Positions 56,501 through 64,000 of a stretch of 64,000 bases of DNA are shown in pieces. How positions within the stretch are numbered: position 1 is the stretch's first letter; every line of letters begins with the position of its first letter. The translations under genes were made by a program, and so were the position numbers. Source of the stretch: an uncultured Aquimarina sp. (GTDB lineage Bacteria > Bacteroidota > Bacteroidia > Flavobacteriales > Flavobacteriaceae); assembly GCA_937958985.1 (NCBI GenBank), contig CALGLV010000005.1:1-64000 (forward strand), written 5' to 3'. The notes below the pieces were generated by a model. It was not told the origin of the DNA, searched no databases, and was given only the letters and a program-made list of their open reading frames with translations.

Positions 56501-59500
56501 AAACAGTTTTCGTCAGTTTGATTTTCTATTCTAAAGAAAATAGTTGTTTCAGGTACATTACTTGGAAATACAATATCTTTAGGAATAAATCCATTATTGG
56601 AATCAGTCTCTTTCCTTATGGCCGCTGCTTCATTTTCGTAATAAGTAACCTCTTTCCTTGTTTGGTTGTTTAATATAATTAAATCTCTACTCAACAAGTC
56701 GAAGTCCGCTTCACTAGAAGCATCAGGGTTTATGCAAATTAAAAAATTAAGTTCTATTTGTTCAGAAGAATCTAATAACGGATCATTAAAAATTATGGGT
56801 GCTGTGTTAACGATAATTCGCTGAGGAACTACGCTAAAACATCCTGTTGTATTATTTTCAACACGAATCCATACAATTCCGTCACTGTCAATATCATTTT
56901 CAGTAGCATTAGCAATGTTAAATGAATTTAAGTCATCGGTATCTATTAAATTGTCTGTAGTTTTAGGATCAGCATTTGCAGAAGCTTCACTGGTATAGTA
57001 TTCGAAGTTAAACAAGGGTTTTTGAGCCGAAGGAACCAGTAAATCTTCATTTTGAGTGATATCGATTAATGGAGGAGTCGACGGTGTTGTATCAACAGAA
57101 TCATCTATAGTATCATCATCATTATAGCATATAAATATAGTGTCAATATTGCTCAGATCAGGAGCAGGATTGACTTGAATAGTAATTGGTATAATGTTCG
57201 AGCCACATTGATTTCCAGACTCTGCAGCTATAAAGAAATCAATAGGGGAGTTTGAGGCACTATTTTCAAAAGTATCATCAATAGGATTGTTACCATTTTG
57301 TGCATCTGATAGGCTTCTATATAAGGAAAAAACTAAATTCTCTAATATTACAGGCGCCTCTACAGATAATTCACTTAAAATAAATTCGTTAAAATAGCTG
57401 TTAAAATTAGTAACAACGCCATCTGCATCATCGTCACAACGATTAAAAACGGTCTCAGTAGTACTTATTTTTACTTCAGGAGAAACTGTAAGTCTTAATA
57501 TTGCTTCATCGGTACACGATATTGATGTATCGGTTAAAACAATAATTAAATCCTGTTGTGATGCCACGCTATTTGTAAAAGAAGCTAAATCAGCATCAGA
57601 TAAGGGCATTTGATTGTTTAGATCGTCTCTGTTAATATAAAATTCTGCAGTAAAATCATCAGTTAGTGGTACTCGTGTAAACAAGTCATTTCGGATATTA
57701 CTTAAATCAAAAGTTGCAAATTCGTCTCGAGAGTCATTATCTAGGTCACTGTTATCACAAACAATTACTTCAAAAATACGGGTAAGATTATCTACTTGAG
57801 AATCTGTAATTAGGTGTCTGGCTTTTAAGGTTATAGCCCTAATTACAGGAACGTTTTGACCTCTTTCAGTAATTCTAACTCCTATCACTTGTTCGTTTAT
57901 CATTTCGTTAGTGTAGTTGATAGAAGAGGTACTTGGTCCAGAAACGGATATTATTGGGGAGGAACCACATTGTCTGTTTGCTGGTACAGGCAAACTACAG
58001 TTTTGAAAAATATCGGTGATTCTTTCAATATCACATTCAGCCTCGGCTACGCTTCGGAAAAAAGCGATATCTATATCTGTTCTAGCATTTGAAGGATTAA
58101 TTTTTTCAGCAATGGTATTTAAATCAAACTCAGCAAACCCATCTTTACTTTCTTCACATATTATAATATCATCAAATGTTGCTATTCTATTAATTACATC
58201 TTCAAAAGGAATATTTCTTGGAGGAACTCTAACTTCAATATTTATAGGGACAGCGTTTCCCAAACAACCATTTGCAGAAATATTTCTAACAAAAATTTGA
58301 TTTTGATTATTACCGTTATCATTAATATTAAAAAAATCTCTTGCAGGTGATGAAAGCGTTTCATCATCAAATAACTGAAATCCATTTCCCGAGGAAGTAT
58401 TTTCGCAAAATGCACTGAAAATTAGTTCATTCAAATCAGGACTTGTAATACCATCAGCATCCAAAACTCTGGGATTACCATTATCAATAAATGCAATTTC
58501 AGTATCAAAAACAACAAAGTTATTAGCTGGAGGAGTTTGCTGCAAACCTTCTTCAACGATAAGGGTAACTTCAAAAATAGTTATACAACCATCTATTGCC
58601 ACTTCTCTTCGAAATAAAACGGTATTATTAGTACCATTAAAAGGGCTATTTAAGGATGGTCCATTATTTTCCGCATCAAAACGTGAACTAAAATACTCAC
58701 CACTTAAATTAAACATAGCCGATAAAGGTTGGCTTGATGGAGTAGCACATTCTGTTAATGTTTCAGGGTCACCGTCCTCACTACCATTAAATAAAACAGT
58801 AAAACTATCTGAAAATGTAGCATTATTGAACGACGATCCTTGCAAAGTATATGTTCCGCCGGGTGGAGTTACTGTTATTTCATAAGGGTTAGTACCTACA
58901 GTAAATGGTCCCGTACCACTCCAAGAAAATGTAGTATTATCAAAACATTCAGGATTCGCAATAGTTAATATTTCAGAATTTTCACAGGTATTATCGTTAC
59001 CAATAATATCAAAACTAAAAAAATTTTGAATTTCACCTATAAAAACAGCAGAAGCAAAAGCGGCATCGCCAGCATTCAATTGAATATCAATGGTGTAGTC
59101 TTGTCCAATAACAGCTTCAAAACTAATATTTTGAGTAGCAGTGTATCTCGAGAAATTGGGTGTTGGATTTTGAGAACTTCTTCCTCCGGCAATAAGTCCT
59201 GGATTAGAAGGTGGTGCACAACCATTTACGACTTCTCTAATTTCACTAACAATAAGGCTTAGGCTTTCACTAACATTTTGCCCGTTTACTAAAACGGTTA
59301 CCCCAACATCACTATCACAAACTTGGGCACTACTAAATTCGTCGGAAGCAAATATTATAGGAATTGTTATGTTTTTTTGATAGGCAGTTATTGTTTGTTG
59401 GTATGACGAAGATTCACCTCCTGAGCCTGATAAATCGGTACTCGAAGCTTGTATAGCTTGGTTAGTACTAAGTATAATACCCTCGGATAATTCCAACGAA

Positions 59501-59739
59501 GGGTTTCCTGTAGATTGAAAAAAACCAATATTCCCATTTACTCCTGTAATTGTAGGTGTACTACTTGACTCTGGTGTAGTCATAGGAGGGTTAACTTCAT
59601 CAAGATCCTCTTGTTCAACAGTTAAGCGATTACCAAGCTCTTCTAACGTAAGATTGTCGTCTACGGTAAAACTTTGAGAAATTACAGGCAATGTGAATAA
59701 GCCGAATAAAATGAAATTAAGGAAATAAAGTTTTTTCAT
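53587..59739 (-). CDS. Giant type IX-secreted surface protein with gliding-motility C-terminal domain
   Basis: The 2050-residue protein begins with a signal peptide (to about residue 22). Residues ~26-240 resemble the choice-of-anchor-L domain (SEGIILSTN, IPIIFASDEF, YTIDIQLNAGDAAFASAVFI). After Ig-like segments comes an array of about twelve two-cysteine repeats (residues ~520-1812), then an Ig-like and an SprB-like module (residues 1903-1955). The C-terminus (1966-2050: YFPAFTPNGNGPLETE, VYIYNRYGKLLKTL, GWDGTYNG, DYWVLIRL) is a type B type IX sorting domain. It is predicted to be exported and attached to the cell surface as an adhesin or matrix protein. Confidence 0.92.
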   Translation of the reverse strand: MKKLYFLNFILFGLFTLPVISQSFTVDDNLTLEELGNRLTVEQEDLDEVNPPMTTPESSSTPTITGVNGNIGFFQSTGNPSLELSEGIILSTNQAIQASSTDLSGSGGESSSYQQTITAYQKNITIPIIFASDEFSSAQVCDSDVGVTVLVNGQNVSESLSLIVSEIREVVNGCAPPSNPGLIAGGRSSQNPTPNFSRYTATQNISFEAVIGQDYTIDIQLNAGDAAFASAVFIGEIQNFFSFDIIGNDNTCENSEILTIANPECFDNTTFSWSGTGPFTVGTNPYEITVTPPGGTYTLQGSSFNNATFSDSFTVLFNGSEDGDPETLTECATPSSQPLSAMFNLSGEYFSSRFDAENNGPSLNSPFNGTNNTVLFRREVAIDGCITIFEVTLIVEEGLQQTPPANNFVVFDTEIAFIDNGNPRVLDADGITSPDLNELIFSAFCENTSSGNGFQLFDDETLSSPARDFFNINDNGNNQNQIFVRNISANGCLGNAVPINIEVRVPPRNIPFEDVINRIATFDDIIICEESKDGFAEFDLNTIAEKINPSNARTDIDIAFFRSVAEAECDIERITDIFQNCSLPVPANRQCGSSPIISVSGPSTSSINYTNEMINEQVIGVRITERGQNVPVIRAITLKARHLITDSQVDNLTRIFEVIVCDNSDLDNDSRDEFATFDLSNIRNDLFTRVPLTDDFTAEFYINRDDLNNQMPLSDADLASFTNSVASQQDLIIVLTDTSISCTDEAILRLTVSPEVKISTTETVFNRCDDDADGVVTNFNSYFNEFILSELSVEAPVILENLVFSLYRSLSDAQNGNNPIDDTFENSASNSPIDFFIAAESGNQCGSNIIPITIQVNPAPDLSNIDTIFICYNDDDTIDDSVDTTPSTPPLIDITQNEDLLVPSAQKPLFNFEYYTSEASANADPKTTDNLIDTDDLNSFNIANATENDIDSDGIVWIRVENNTTGCFSVVPQRIIVNTAPIIFNDPLLDSSEQIELNFLICINPDASSEADFDLLSRDLIILNNQTRKEVTYYENEAAAIRKETDSNNGFIPKDIVFPSNVPETTIFFRIENQTDENCFEVGSFLLKIAENIIVSTPAGIIECDDNNLDVNGIFDPSDRGRTTFDLQTVIDDITNNGSIVNIMDISFYESSVDAGDNRNDPNVNNVEVPDATGTALPLLYKNVTPLSQQIFARITNQNGCTTFEDFFLTVRENPIVNTISEISVCDIDEDNLEIIDLSQIEPTLDFSLNIRPPNPSDARIDYFRSADDRNNHNPISNPTNLSTSEIANFEVTNDTIIFLRITIESSTDCFFDTSFSIKLNLLPNFSVPSVPIQVCENAFGTGRFDVDLNSLIGIDASTQIVVDSSLTNFTRAFYTQDNGATEPVPANLITNESLLDTDDLNLFVEITNTDTSCSSFKAFSIEHKQLPSITAPAPLSRIICDDDSDGEIISDLSRFDVEILNGRSAADFTITYFDNLMNEISSSSTLIDGATYSAEITDNRDDLLCSNSVDFDLTITRQANTSDPAPIEVCSVDNTTVIDFDDITDSILINETNPTNFTVTFHNSVAEAEGAAPNVNTIATTVMSNSFVAKVTNNTNTKGCFKTVPFEVIVNTQPEINANVTLEYCANEMDLDEVINGTTRREILNERLVTDRNNVVITYHTDNASAIAGTETNLLQTMLFVKAVKTFDSGMTCETIAPITLTEVALPVINTITNPTLTAACDTDVINDGNFAFDFSFLDSTILGSQVPTEFNVTYHFNEQDAEDNVIIPVGTLINTGTYYVKVQQNNIGCFVIEPLQITISTVPFNNLENITFCSNSPNRIISANNTNPNFTYLWEFRDNLNGTTRPDETTSSITLNPSDIGTNVTLIITDTSTPNNCNASKTVSVTESISPVISPIVLKNFDANEVTINVEEEGDFLYGFNDSNILNAQESNTFTDLLPGMFTLYVFDVNGCDPASVDVIFVDYFPAFTPNGNGPLETELWHIQGVETIPETLVYIYNRYGKLLKTLTSRSAGWDGTYNGTPLPSDDYWVLIRLPDGQEIKDHITLKR
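54304..58182 (-). repeat. About twelve ~110-residue two-cysteine protein repeats in the giant surface protein
   Basis: First cysteines lie near residues 528, 661, 768, 871, 1002, 1104, 1226, 1336, 1441, 1531, 1626 and 1722, usually in a pattern I-x-V/I-C-D followed by an acidic turn and FDL. Most units then have an aromatic (F/Y)Y/F segment before a dA-like turn, an arginine-x-(E/T)-N and a second cysteine near GC. The repeats are divergent at protein and DNA level. Spacing of ~90-133 residues suggests folded, perhaps disulfide-stabilised Ig-like units. Confidence 0.7.
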
Positions 59740-59768
59740 ACTACAAGAATTATGGAGCTGATATTCAA

Positions 59769-59818
59769 TAAAAAAAGTCCAATTATTTAGGTACTAAAGT
59801 ACTAAAATAATTGGACTA
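59769..59818 (-). terminator. Terminator after valS
   Basis: On the minus strand AGTCCAATTATTT and AAATAATTGGACT pair, with an inner TACT/AGTA extension and one bulge, followed by seven T. It separates valS from the giant protein gene. Confidence 0.85.
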
Positions 59819-59855
59819 AATACGTGATTTGATCGATTATAAGCTTAATGCGAGC

Positions 59856-62495
59856 TTATGATAGTTTTATAATACTCGATTTTAAAGTTTCAATTTTAGC
59901 CTCGGCATCAGCCACTTTTTTACGTTCATTAGCAACTACCTGTTCGGGGGCATTAGCCACAAAACGTTCATTACTTAGTTTTTTTGAAATACTTTTTAGG
60001 AAACCTTCAGTATAGGTTAGTTCTTCATTAAGTTTTGATAGCTCTTCCTCAATATTAATAGCACCTTTTAAAGGAACGAAATATTCATTGGATTTTAATC
60101 TGAATGACTGTGCACTTTCTGGTGTGGTTGAAGTGTATATTAAATTATTAATATTACCTAGTTTAGAAATAATACCATCGAAATCGGAAGTGGTTTTTTC
60201 GTTATTTATAACATGTAGTTCAATCGTATCTTTAAAAGAAATGTTCTTTTCTTTTCGAATTGTTCGTATTCCAGAAACAACATCAGCAGCGATTTCAAAC
60301 TGATTCAATAAAGTTTGATCAAAACTACGACTTTCGGGATAAGTATTAATAATTAATGCATCTTCGGGAGTTCTAGAGGAAATATTTTGCCATATTTCTT
60401 CCGATGCAAATGGTATAAAAGGGTGTAAAACTCTTAAATTATCTTCTAATAAATTAATAATGCTATTAAAAGTTTTAATATCCATTGAATCGCCGTAAGT
60501 AGGCTTAACAATTTCCAATAACCAGCCACAAAAATCATCGTAAATCAATTTATATATTGACATTAACGAATCACTTAATCGGTATTTTTCAAAATTACTA
60601 TCTACAAATTGTAAAACACTCTGAAATTTAGCCGTGTACCATTCAATTGCTTTGGCAGCAGCTTGAGGCTGCTCTTTTTCGATTGCATTTTCTTCCCAAC
60701 CTTTTATAAGTCTGAAGGCATTCCATATTTTGTTAACGAAACCTTTTCCTTGTTGGCATAAATCTTCGTCAAACATTAAGTCATTGCCTGCTGCGGAGCT
60801 TAATAAAAGCCCAACTCGCACACCATCGGCTCCGTAATTTTCAATTAGTTTTAAAGCATCAGGTGAATTTCCTAACGATTTGGACATTTTACGACGTTGT
60901 TTGTCTCTAACTAAACCGGTTAAATATACATTTTTAAAAGGCGGTTTTTCAGTGTATTCGTACCCTGCAATTATCATACGTGCCACCCAAAAGAATAAAA
61001 TATCGGGTCCTGTAACTAGATCTTGAGTAGGGTAGTAGTAGTTAAATTCTTTATTGTCAGGGTCACTAACTCCGTTAAATACACTCATTGGCCATAGCCA
61101 AGAAGAAAACCAAGTGTCTAAAGCGTCATTATCTTGTTTTAAATCTGAAATTTCTAAACTAGGGTTACCCGATTTTTCTTTAGCCAACAATAATGCCGCT
61201 TCTATACTTTCAGCAACAACAAAATCTTGTTTGTTATCTCCATAGTAAAATGCAGGTATTTGATGTCCCCACCATAATTGGCGAGAAATATTCCAATCAC
61301 GGATATTTTCCATCCAATGTCTGTACGTGTTTTCGAATTTTTTAGGATGAAGACTTACAGGACCATCTTCGCTTAAAACTGCTTTTATAGCAGGTTTAAC
61401 TAAATCTTCCATTTTTAAAAACCATTGATCCGAAAGTTTAGGTTCGATAATAGCTTTGGTACGTTCGGAGGTTCCTACTTTGTTGGTGTGATCTTCTGTT
61501 TTTATAAGAATTCCTTTTTCTTCTAATTCTTTAGCAAAGTTTTTACGTACAACAAATCTATCTTGACCTTCATAATGTAAGCCATAGCTATTTAAAGAGG
61601 CATCATCATTAAAAATATCAATTACTTCTAGTTGATGTTTGTCTCCTAAAACCTTATCATTTTCATCGTGAGCCGGAGTAACTTTTAAACAACCCGTACC
61701 AAATTCAAGATCTACATACTCATCTTCTATAATAGGTATCACACGATTTACAATAGGAACAATCGCCTTTTTTCCTTTTAAATGACTAAAACGCTCATCA
61801 TTAGGATTAATACAAATAGCGGTATCTCCAAAAATAGTTTCAGGTCTTGTAGTTGCTACAGTTAAAAACTCCTCAGATCCTTCTATTTTATAATTTATAT
61901 AATACAGTTTTCCTTGTTTTTCAACATGAATAACCTCTTCATCGGACAAGGTAGTTTTTGCTTCAGGATCCCAGTTTACCATGCGGTAACCACGATATAT
62001 TAAGCCTTTGTTGTAAAGATCTACAAACGATTTTATTACTTGTGGTGATAACTCTTCATCTAACGTAAATTTAGTACGTTCCCAATCACAAGAGGCTCCT
62101 AATTTTTTTAATTGTTCTAAAATAACTCCACCGTACTCATCGGTCCAATCATACGCATGCTTTAAAAACTCTTCACGGGTTAAATCATTTTTAGAAATCC
62201 CTTGCTCTTTTAAACGTGCCACTACTTTTGCTTCGGTAGCAATAGAAGCATGGTCGGTTCCAGGTACCCAGCAAGCGTTATAACCTCTTAGGCGGGCTCT
62301 CCTAATTAATACATCTTGAATAGTATTGTTTAGCATGTGCCCCATGTGTAGCACACCGGTAACGTTGGGAGGAGGTATAACTATAGTATAAGGCTCTCTG
62401 TCATCAACCTCTGAATGAAAAAAATTATGTTTCATCCAGTAGTCGTACCATTTTTCTTCTACTAATTGGGAGTTATATTTTGAAGCTATTGCCAT
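59856..62495 (-). CDS. valS: Valyl-tRNA synthetase
   Basis: The 879-residue class I synthetase has the HIGH-like motif GVLHMGHMLN, the editing domain region with TVATTRPETIFGD, TWFSSWLWPMS, the KMSKS loop in RRKMSKSLGNSPD, and a C-terminal coiled coil ending at IETLKSSIIKLS. It charges tRNA-Val. An in-frame TTG at 62525 falls within the promoter box, so the ATG at 62495 (MAIASKYNSQLVEEKW) is the start. Confidence 0.96.
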   Translation of the reverse strand: MAIASKYNSQLVEEKWYDYWMKHNFFHSEVDDREPYTIVIPPPNVTGVLHMGHMLNNTIQDVLIRRARLRGYNACWVPGTDHASIATEAKVVARLKEQGISKNDLTREEFLKHAYDWTDEYGGVILEQLKKLGASCDWERTKFTLDEELSPQVIKSFVDLYNKGLIYRGYRMVNWDPEAKTTLSDEEVIHVEKQGKLYYINYKIEGSEEFLTVATTRPETIFGDTAICINPNDERFSHLKGKKAIVPIVNRVIPIIEDEYVDLEFGTGCLKVTPAHDENDKVLGDKHQLEVIDIFNDDASLNSYGLHYEGQDRFVVRKNFAKELEEKGILIKTEDHTNKVGTSERTKAIIEPKLSDQWFLKMEDLVKPAIKAVLSEDGPVSLHPKKFENTYRHWMENIRDWNISRQLWWGHQIPAFYYGDNKQDFVVAESIEAALLLAKEKSGNPSLEISDLKQDNDALDTWFSSWLWPMSVFNGVSDPDNKEFNYYYPTQDLVTGPDILFFWVARMIIAGYEYTEKPPFKNVYLTGLVRDKQRRKMSKSLGNSPDALKLIENYGADGVRVGLLLSSAAGNDLMFDEDLCQQGKGFVNKIWNAFRLIKGWEENAIEKEQPQAAAKAIEWYTAKFQSVLQFVDSNFEKYRLSDSLMSIYKLIYDDFCGWLLEIVKPTYGDSMDIKTFNSIINLLEDNLRVLHPFIPFASEEIWQNISSRTPEDALIINTYPESRSFDQTLLNQFEIAADVVSGIRTIRKEKNISFKDTIELHVINNEKTTSDFDGIISKLGNINNLIYTSTTPESAQSFRLKSNEYFVPLKGAINIEEELSKLNEELTYTEGFLKSISKKLSNERFVANAPEQVVANERKKVADAEAKIETLKSSIIKLS

Positions 62496-62522
62496 TTTTG
62501 GTCTGATTTTTGAAATAGATAA

Positions 62523-62530
62523 CAAAAGTA
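62523..62530 (-). promoter_or_regulatory. Promoter -7 box of valS
   Basis: The minus strand reads TACTTTTG, exact TAnnTTTG. It includes the TTG at 62525 and lies 28 bp upstream of the ATG at 62495. Confidence 0.6.
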
Positions 62531-62566
62531 AATATATATATGTGAACTTGAAAGCTTTTAAATGCT

Positions 62567-62597
62567 TTGAGTGCTACTAAAAAATTAATTACATTTA
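62567..62597 (+). promoter_or_regulatory. Promoter of the DUF1573 gene
   Basis: TTG (62567-62569), 20 nt of spacer and TACATTTA (62590-62597) match the Bacteroidota layout; only the last base of the -7 box differs from TAnnTTTG. The ATG lies 22 bp further on. Confidence 0.65.
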
Positions 62598-62619
62598 CAT
62601 TATAATAAATTTCATAAAC

Positions 62620-63045
62620 ATGAAGAAACTAACAATTTTATTATTATCAGCTTTACTGGGTTTTACTGTAAGTGCACAAGAAACGGAAAGTACTAAGGAG
62701 GAAGAGTCTACAACGCAAGAAACTGGAGCTAAAATTGAATTTAAGGAAGAAACAATTGACTACGGAACTATTGAAAAAGGTGCCGATGGAATACGTAAGT
62801 TTGAATTCACAAATACAGGTAACGAGCCATTAATAATTTCAAGAGTATATTCTACTTGCGGATGTACGGTTCCAAAAAAGCCTGAAAACCCTATTGCTCC
62901 TGGAGAAACAGGAGAAATAGAAGTAAAGTACGATACTAAAAGAGTAGGCCCTATACGTAAAACAATTACAGTATACAGTACGGCAAGTCCTATACCATAC
63001 CCACTGAAAATTAAAGGAACTATTGTGCCTAAAACAGCAGAATAG
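62620..63045 (+). CDS. Secreted DUF1573 (Ig-like) protein
   Basis: The 141-residue protein has a signal peptide (LLGFTVSAQ, to about residue 20), a Glu/Thr-rich linker and a single DUF1573 domain: IDYGTIEKGADGIRKFEFTNTG, STCGCTVPKKP, APGETGEIEVKYDT and TVYSTAS. Such domains are ASH/MSP-like beta sandwiches found in many Bacteroidota envelope proteins. The function is unknown. A terminator follows at 63069. Confidence 0.9.
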   Translation: MKKLTILLLSALLGFTVSAQETESTKEEESTTQETGAKIEFKEETIDYGTIEKGADGIRKFEFTNTGNEPLIISRVYSTCGCTVPKKPENPIAPGETGEIEVKYDTKRVGPIRKTITVYSTASPIPYPLKIKGTIVPKTAE

Positions 63046-63068
63046 TTTGTGAATTAATAAAATACTAG

Positions 63069-63100
63069 AACCTGTAAAGTTTATTTTACAGGTTTTTTTT
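63069..63100 (+). terminator. Terminator after the DUF1573 gene
   Basis: AACCTGTAAA and TTTACAGGTT form a perfect 10-bp stem with a 6-nt loop and then a run of T. Confidence 0.85.
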
Positions 63101-63208
63101 GATTTACTCAGTAGACGTTAGCTTCATTTTCTTGAACCTAAACAAGGGGATGAATAAAAATACCTAAGCACCCTAAAATAGGAATGATATTATAAAGTAC
63201 TTTTTTTG

Positions 63209-63748
63209 TTATAATTTTACCCAATCTTCTTTGGTAATACTATAATATACATCATTTTGAACGTTACCTTCGCTATCTATATAATGATTACGGCGAATAC
63301 CTTCGGCTGTAGCCCCTAATTTTTCAATGGCTTTTTGAGATTTTATATTTCTTACATCGGCTCCAAATTGTATGCGATTAAGTTTTAATTGGTTAAAACC
63401 ATAGGCTAACATTAATTTTTTTGCAGCACCATTTAGGCCTGTTCCTTGAAATTTAATTCCGTACCAAGTCCAACCTATTTCAGCGCGTTTATTATTTAAA
63501 TCTATTTTACCAAACCTTGAGCAACCAGCTAAAGTTTCAGAATCTTTATCAATAATAAGATATGCAATTTGAGTTTTTTGTTGTTGAGCAGTAATTGTTT
63601 GCTCTATATAATCGGTTAAATCTTTTTCTGTACGAATGTAATGGCCCATATATTTCCATATACGATCCTCAAAAATTAGTTCTTTTAATAGTTGAGCATC
63701 TTTAGTGTTGAAAGGAATCAATCGAGCTCTCTCGTTTTCTAAAATCAT
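63209..63748 (-). CDS. RimJ/RimL-type GNAT N-acetyltransferase
   Basis: The 179-residue protein has the RimJ-like pattern LIPFNTKDAQLLKEL, the acetyl-CoA region around EIGWTWYGIKFQGTGLNGAAK and the C-terminal IRFGADVRN-like IQFGADVRNIKSQKAIEKLGA. Such enzymes acetylate protein N-termini, antibiotics or small molecules; the substrate here is unknown. It is transcribed leftward toward the DUF1573 gene. Confidence 0.88.
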   Translation of the reverse strand: MILENERARLIPFNTKDAQLLKELIFEDRIWKYMGHYIRTEKDLTDYIEQTITAQQQKTQIAYLIIDKDSETLAGCSRFGKIDLNNKRAEIGWTWYGIKFQGTGLNGAAKKLMLAYGFNQLKLNRIQFGADVRNIKSQKAIEKLGATAEGIRRNHYIDSEGNVQNDVYYSITKEDWVKL

Positions 63749-63774
63749 TTTATTTACGTTTAAATTTTTGACAC

Positions 63775-63805
63775 AAAAAAACCTCGCAGCTAAGCTACGA
63801 GGTTT
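63775..63805 (-). terminator. Strong leftward terminator at the right edge
   Basis: On the minus strand AAACCTCGTAGC and GCTGCGAGGTTT pair over 12 bp with one G-U and a TTA loop, followed by seven T. It ends a leftward transcript starting to its right, which the 17-codon ORF at 63840-63893 would explain. Confidence 0.85.
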
Positions 63806-63839
63806 ATATTATTTTATAACAATACTAAACTACCGTAAC

Positions 63840-63893
63840 TCACCTAAATGGTGTACGTTTTTTTGTAGCTTGTTTTGTTGATGCAGTTTTCAT
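63840..63893 (-). CDS. Candidate 17-residue basic peptide ORF
   Basis: ATG at 63893 (minus) reads MKTASTKQATKKRTPFR and stops at TGA (63842-63840), 35 bp before a strong terminator. A TATTTTTA -7-like box lies 18 bp upstream. There is no larger ORF between the terminator and the right part of the window that would need it. It may be a small protein, a leader peptide or a chance ORF within a small RNA. Support is limited to this arrangement. Confidence 0.35.
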   Translation of the reverse strand: MKTASTKQATKKRTPFR

Positions 63894-63898
63894 TAATG

Positions 63899-63918
63899 AT
63901 AATAATTACCTAAAAATA
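63899..63918 (-). repeat. 20-nt promoter-proximal element, copy 2
   Basis: The minus strand reads TATTTTTAGGTAATTATTAT, identical to 48153-48172. Here it ends 5 nt before the ATG of the 17-codon ORF. Confidence 0.6.
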
Positions 63919-64000
63919 CTCATAAATATTAAGAAAAAGGCCTTGTTTAAAAATAGCTAGTTTGAGGGATAAATAATAAAGGCGCATATTAGAAAATATC

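Noticed and set aside
53936-58300. Several plus-strand reading frames opposite the giant surface protein
   Set aside because: They are antisense shadows of a long coding region with a low stop-codon rate; none has a recognisable motif, and the minus-strand frame carries the domains.
63840-63893. tmRNA or ribosomal protein gene at the right edge
   Set aside because: No tag-peptide or known ribosomal protein sequence is present; only a 17-codon ORF and a terminator can be seen.
1-64000. tRNA, rRNA or CRISPR elements
   Set aside because: No T-arm-like GTTCGAATCC sequences, no rRNA signatures and no regularly spaced identical repeats were seen by eye in the intergenic regions.

Overview
The window looks like a chromosomal segment of a member of the Flavobacteriaceae (phylum Bacteroidota). 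The DNA is visibly AT-rich. Many genes are preceded by the Bacteroidota promoter signature TAnnTTTG, and the protein families are typical of that family: a type IX secretion C-terminal domain on a 2050-residue surface protein, DUF4294, DUF3810 and DUF3276 proteins, TlpA/DUF4369 lipoproteins, a ParE/ParC pair of flavobacterial length, kynurenine 3-monooxygenase and a two-gene MetH. I see no insertion sequence, prophage, CRISPR array, rRNA or tRNA gene. This is mostly ordinary core chromosome, and I cannot name the genus.

Layout. 1-3661 (minus): an RND/MMPL-type permease that runs off the left edge, then frr and pyrH. 3993-7296: a lytic transglycosylase, a small membrane protein, a pRiA4b ORF-3-like protein, a PhnA-like zinc-ribbon protein, an unlisted 57-residue basic protein and a YchJ-like SEC-C protein. 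7575-13648: parE, parC and a soluble PAS histidine kinase. 13713-22198: lipopolysaccharide genes (family 9 and family 90 glycosyltransferases, a Kdo/WaaP-type kinase, an LpxL-like acyltransferase) interleaved with methionine synthase, which is encoded by two adjacent genes; then a rhomboid protease. 22188-34115: DUF4294, M42 peptidase, a NUDIX gene broken by an in-frame stop, TlpA lipoprotein, a small secreted Ig-like protein, GNAT, kmo, flavin reductase, an MsbA-like ABC exporter, a PUR-type DUF3276 protein, DUF3810 and PepD.

34615-41797 is a compact glycogen cluster, glgA-glgC-glgB plus a GH31 alpha-glucosidase: GlgC makes ADP-glucose, GlgA elongates, GlgB branches, and the GH31 enzyme may trim alpha-glucans. 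41794-53478 holds a GT2 enzyme, an orphan HsdR-N domain protein, holA, hisH-hisA-hisF, msrA, two small envelope proteins, two aldo/keto reductases, a degenerate thioredoxin-like protein, a nucleoid-associated protein and a core-only DEAD-box helicase. 53587-59739 is the giant type IX-secreted protein: signal peptide, anchor-L-like domain, about twelve two-cysteine repeats and a gliding-motility-type C-terminal domain. valS, a DUF1573 protein and a RimJ-type acetyltransferase follow. The right edge carries a terminator and a possible 17-codon ORF.

The observations most worth a second look are the NUDIX nonsense codon, a hairpin terminator lying inside the coding end of the GT2 gene, the repeat architecture of the giant surface protein and its small relative at 25944-26459, the CxxC-to-CEPN thioredoxin-like protein, the 17-codon ORF with its own terminator, and an exact 20-nt promoter-proximal element shared with the aldo/keto reductase at 48199. 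I found no convincing undescribed multi-gene system.
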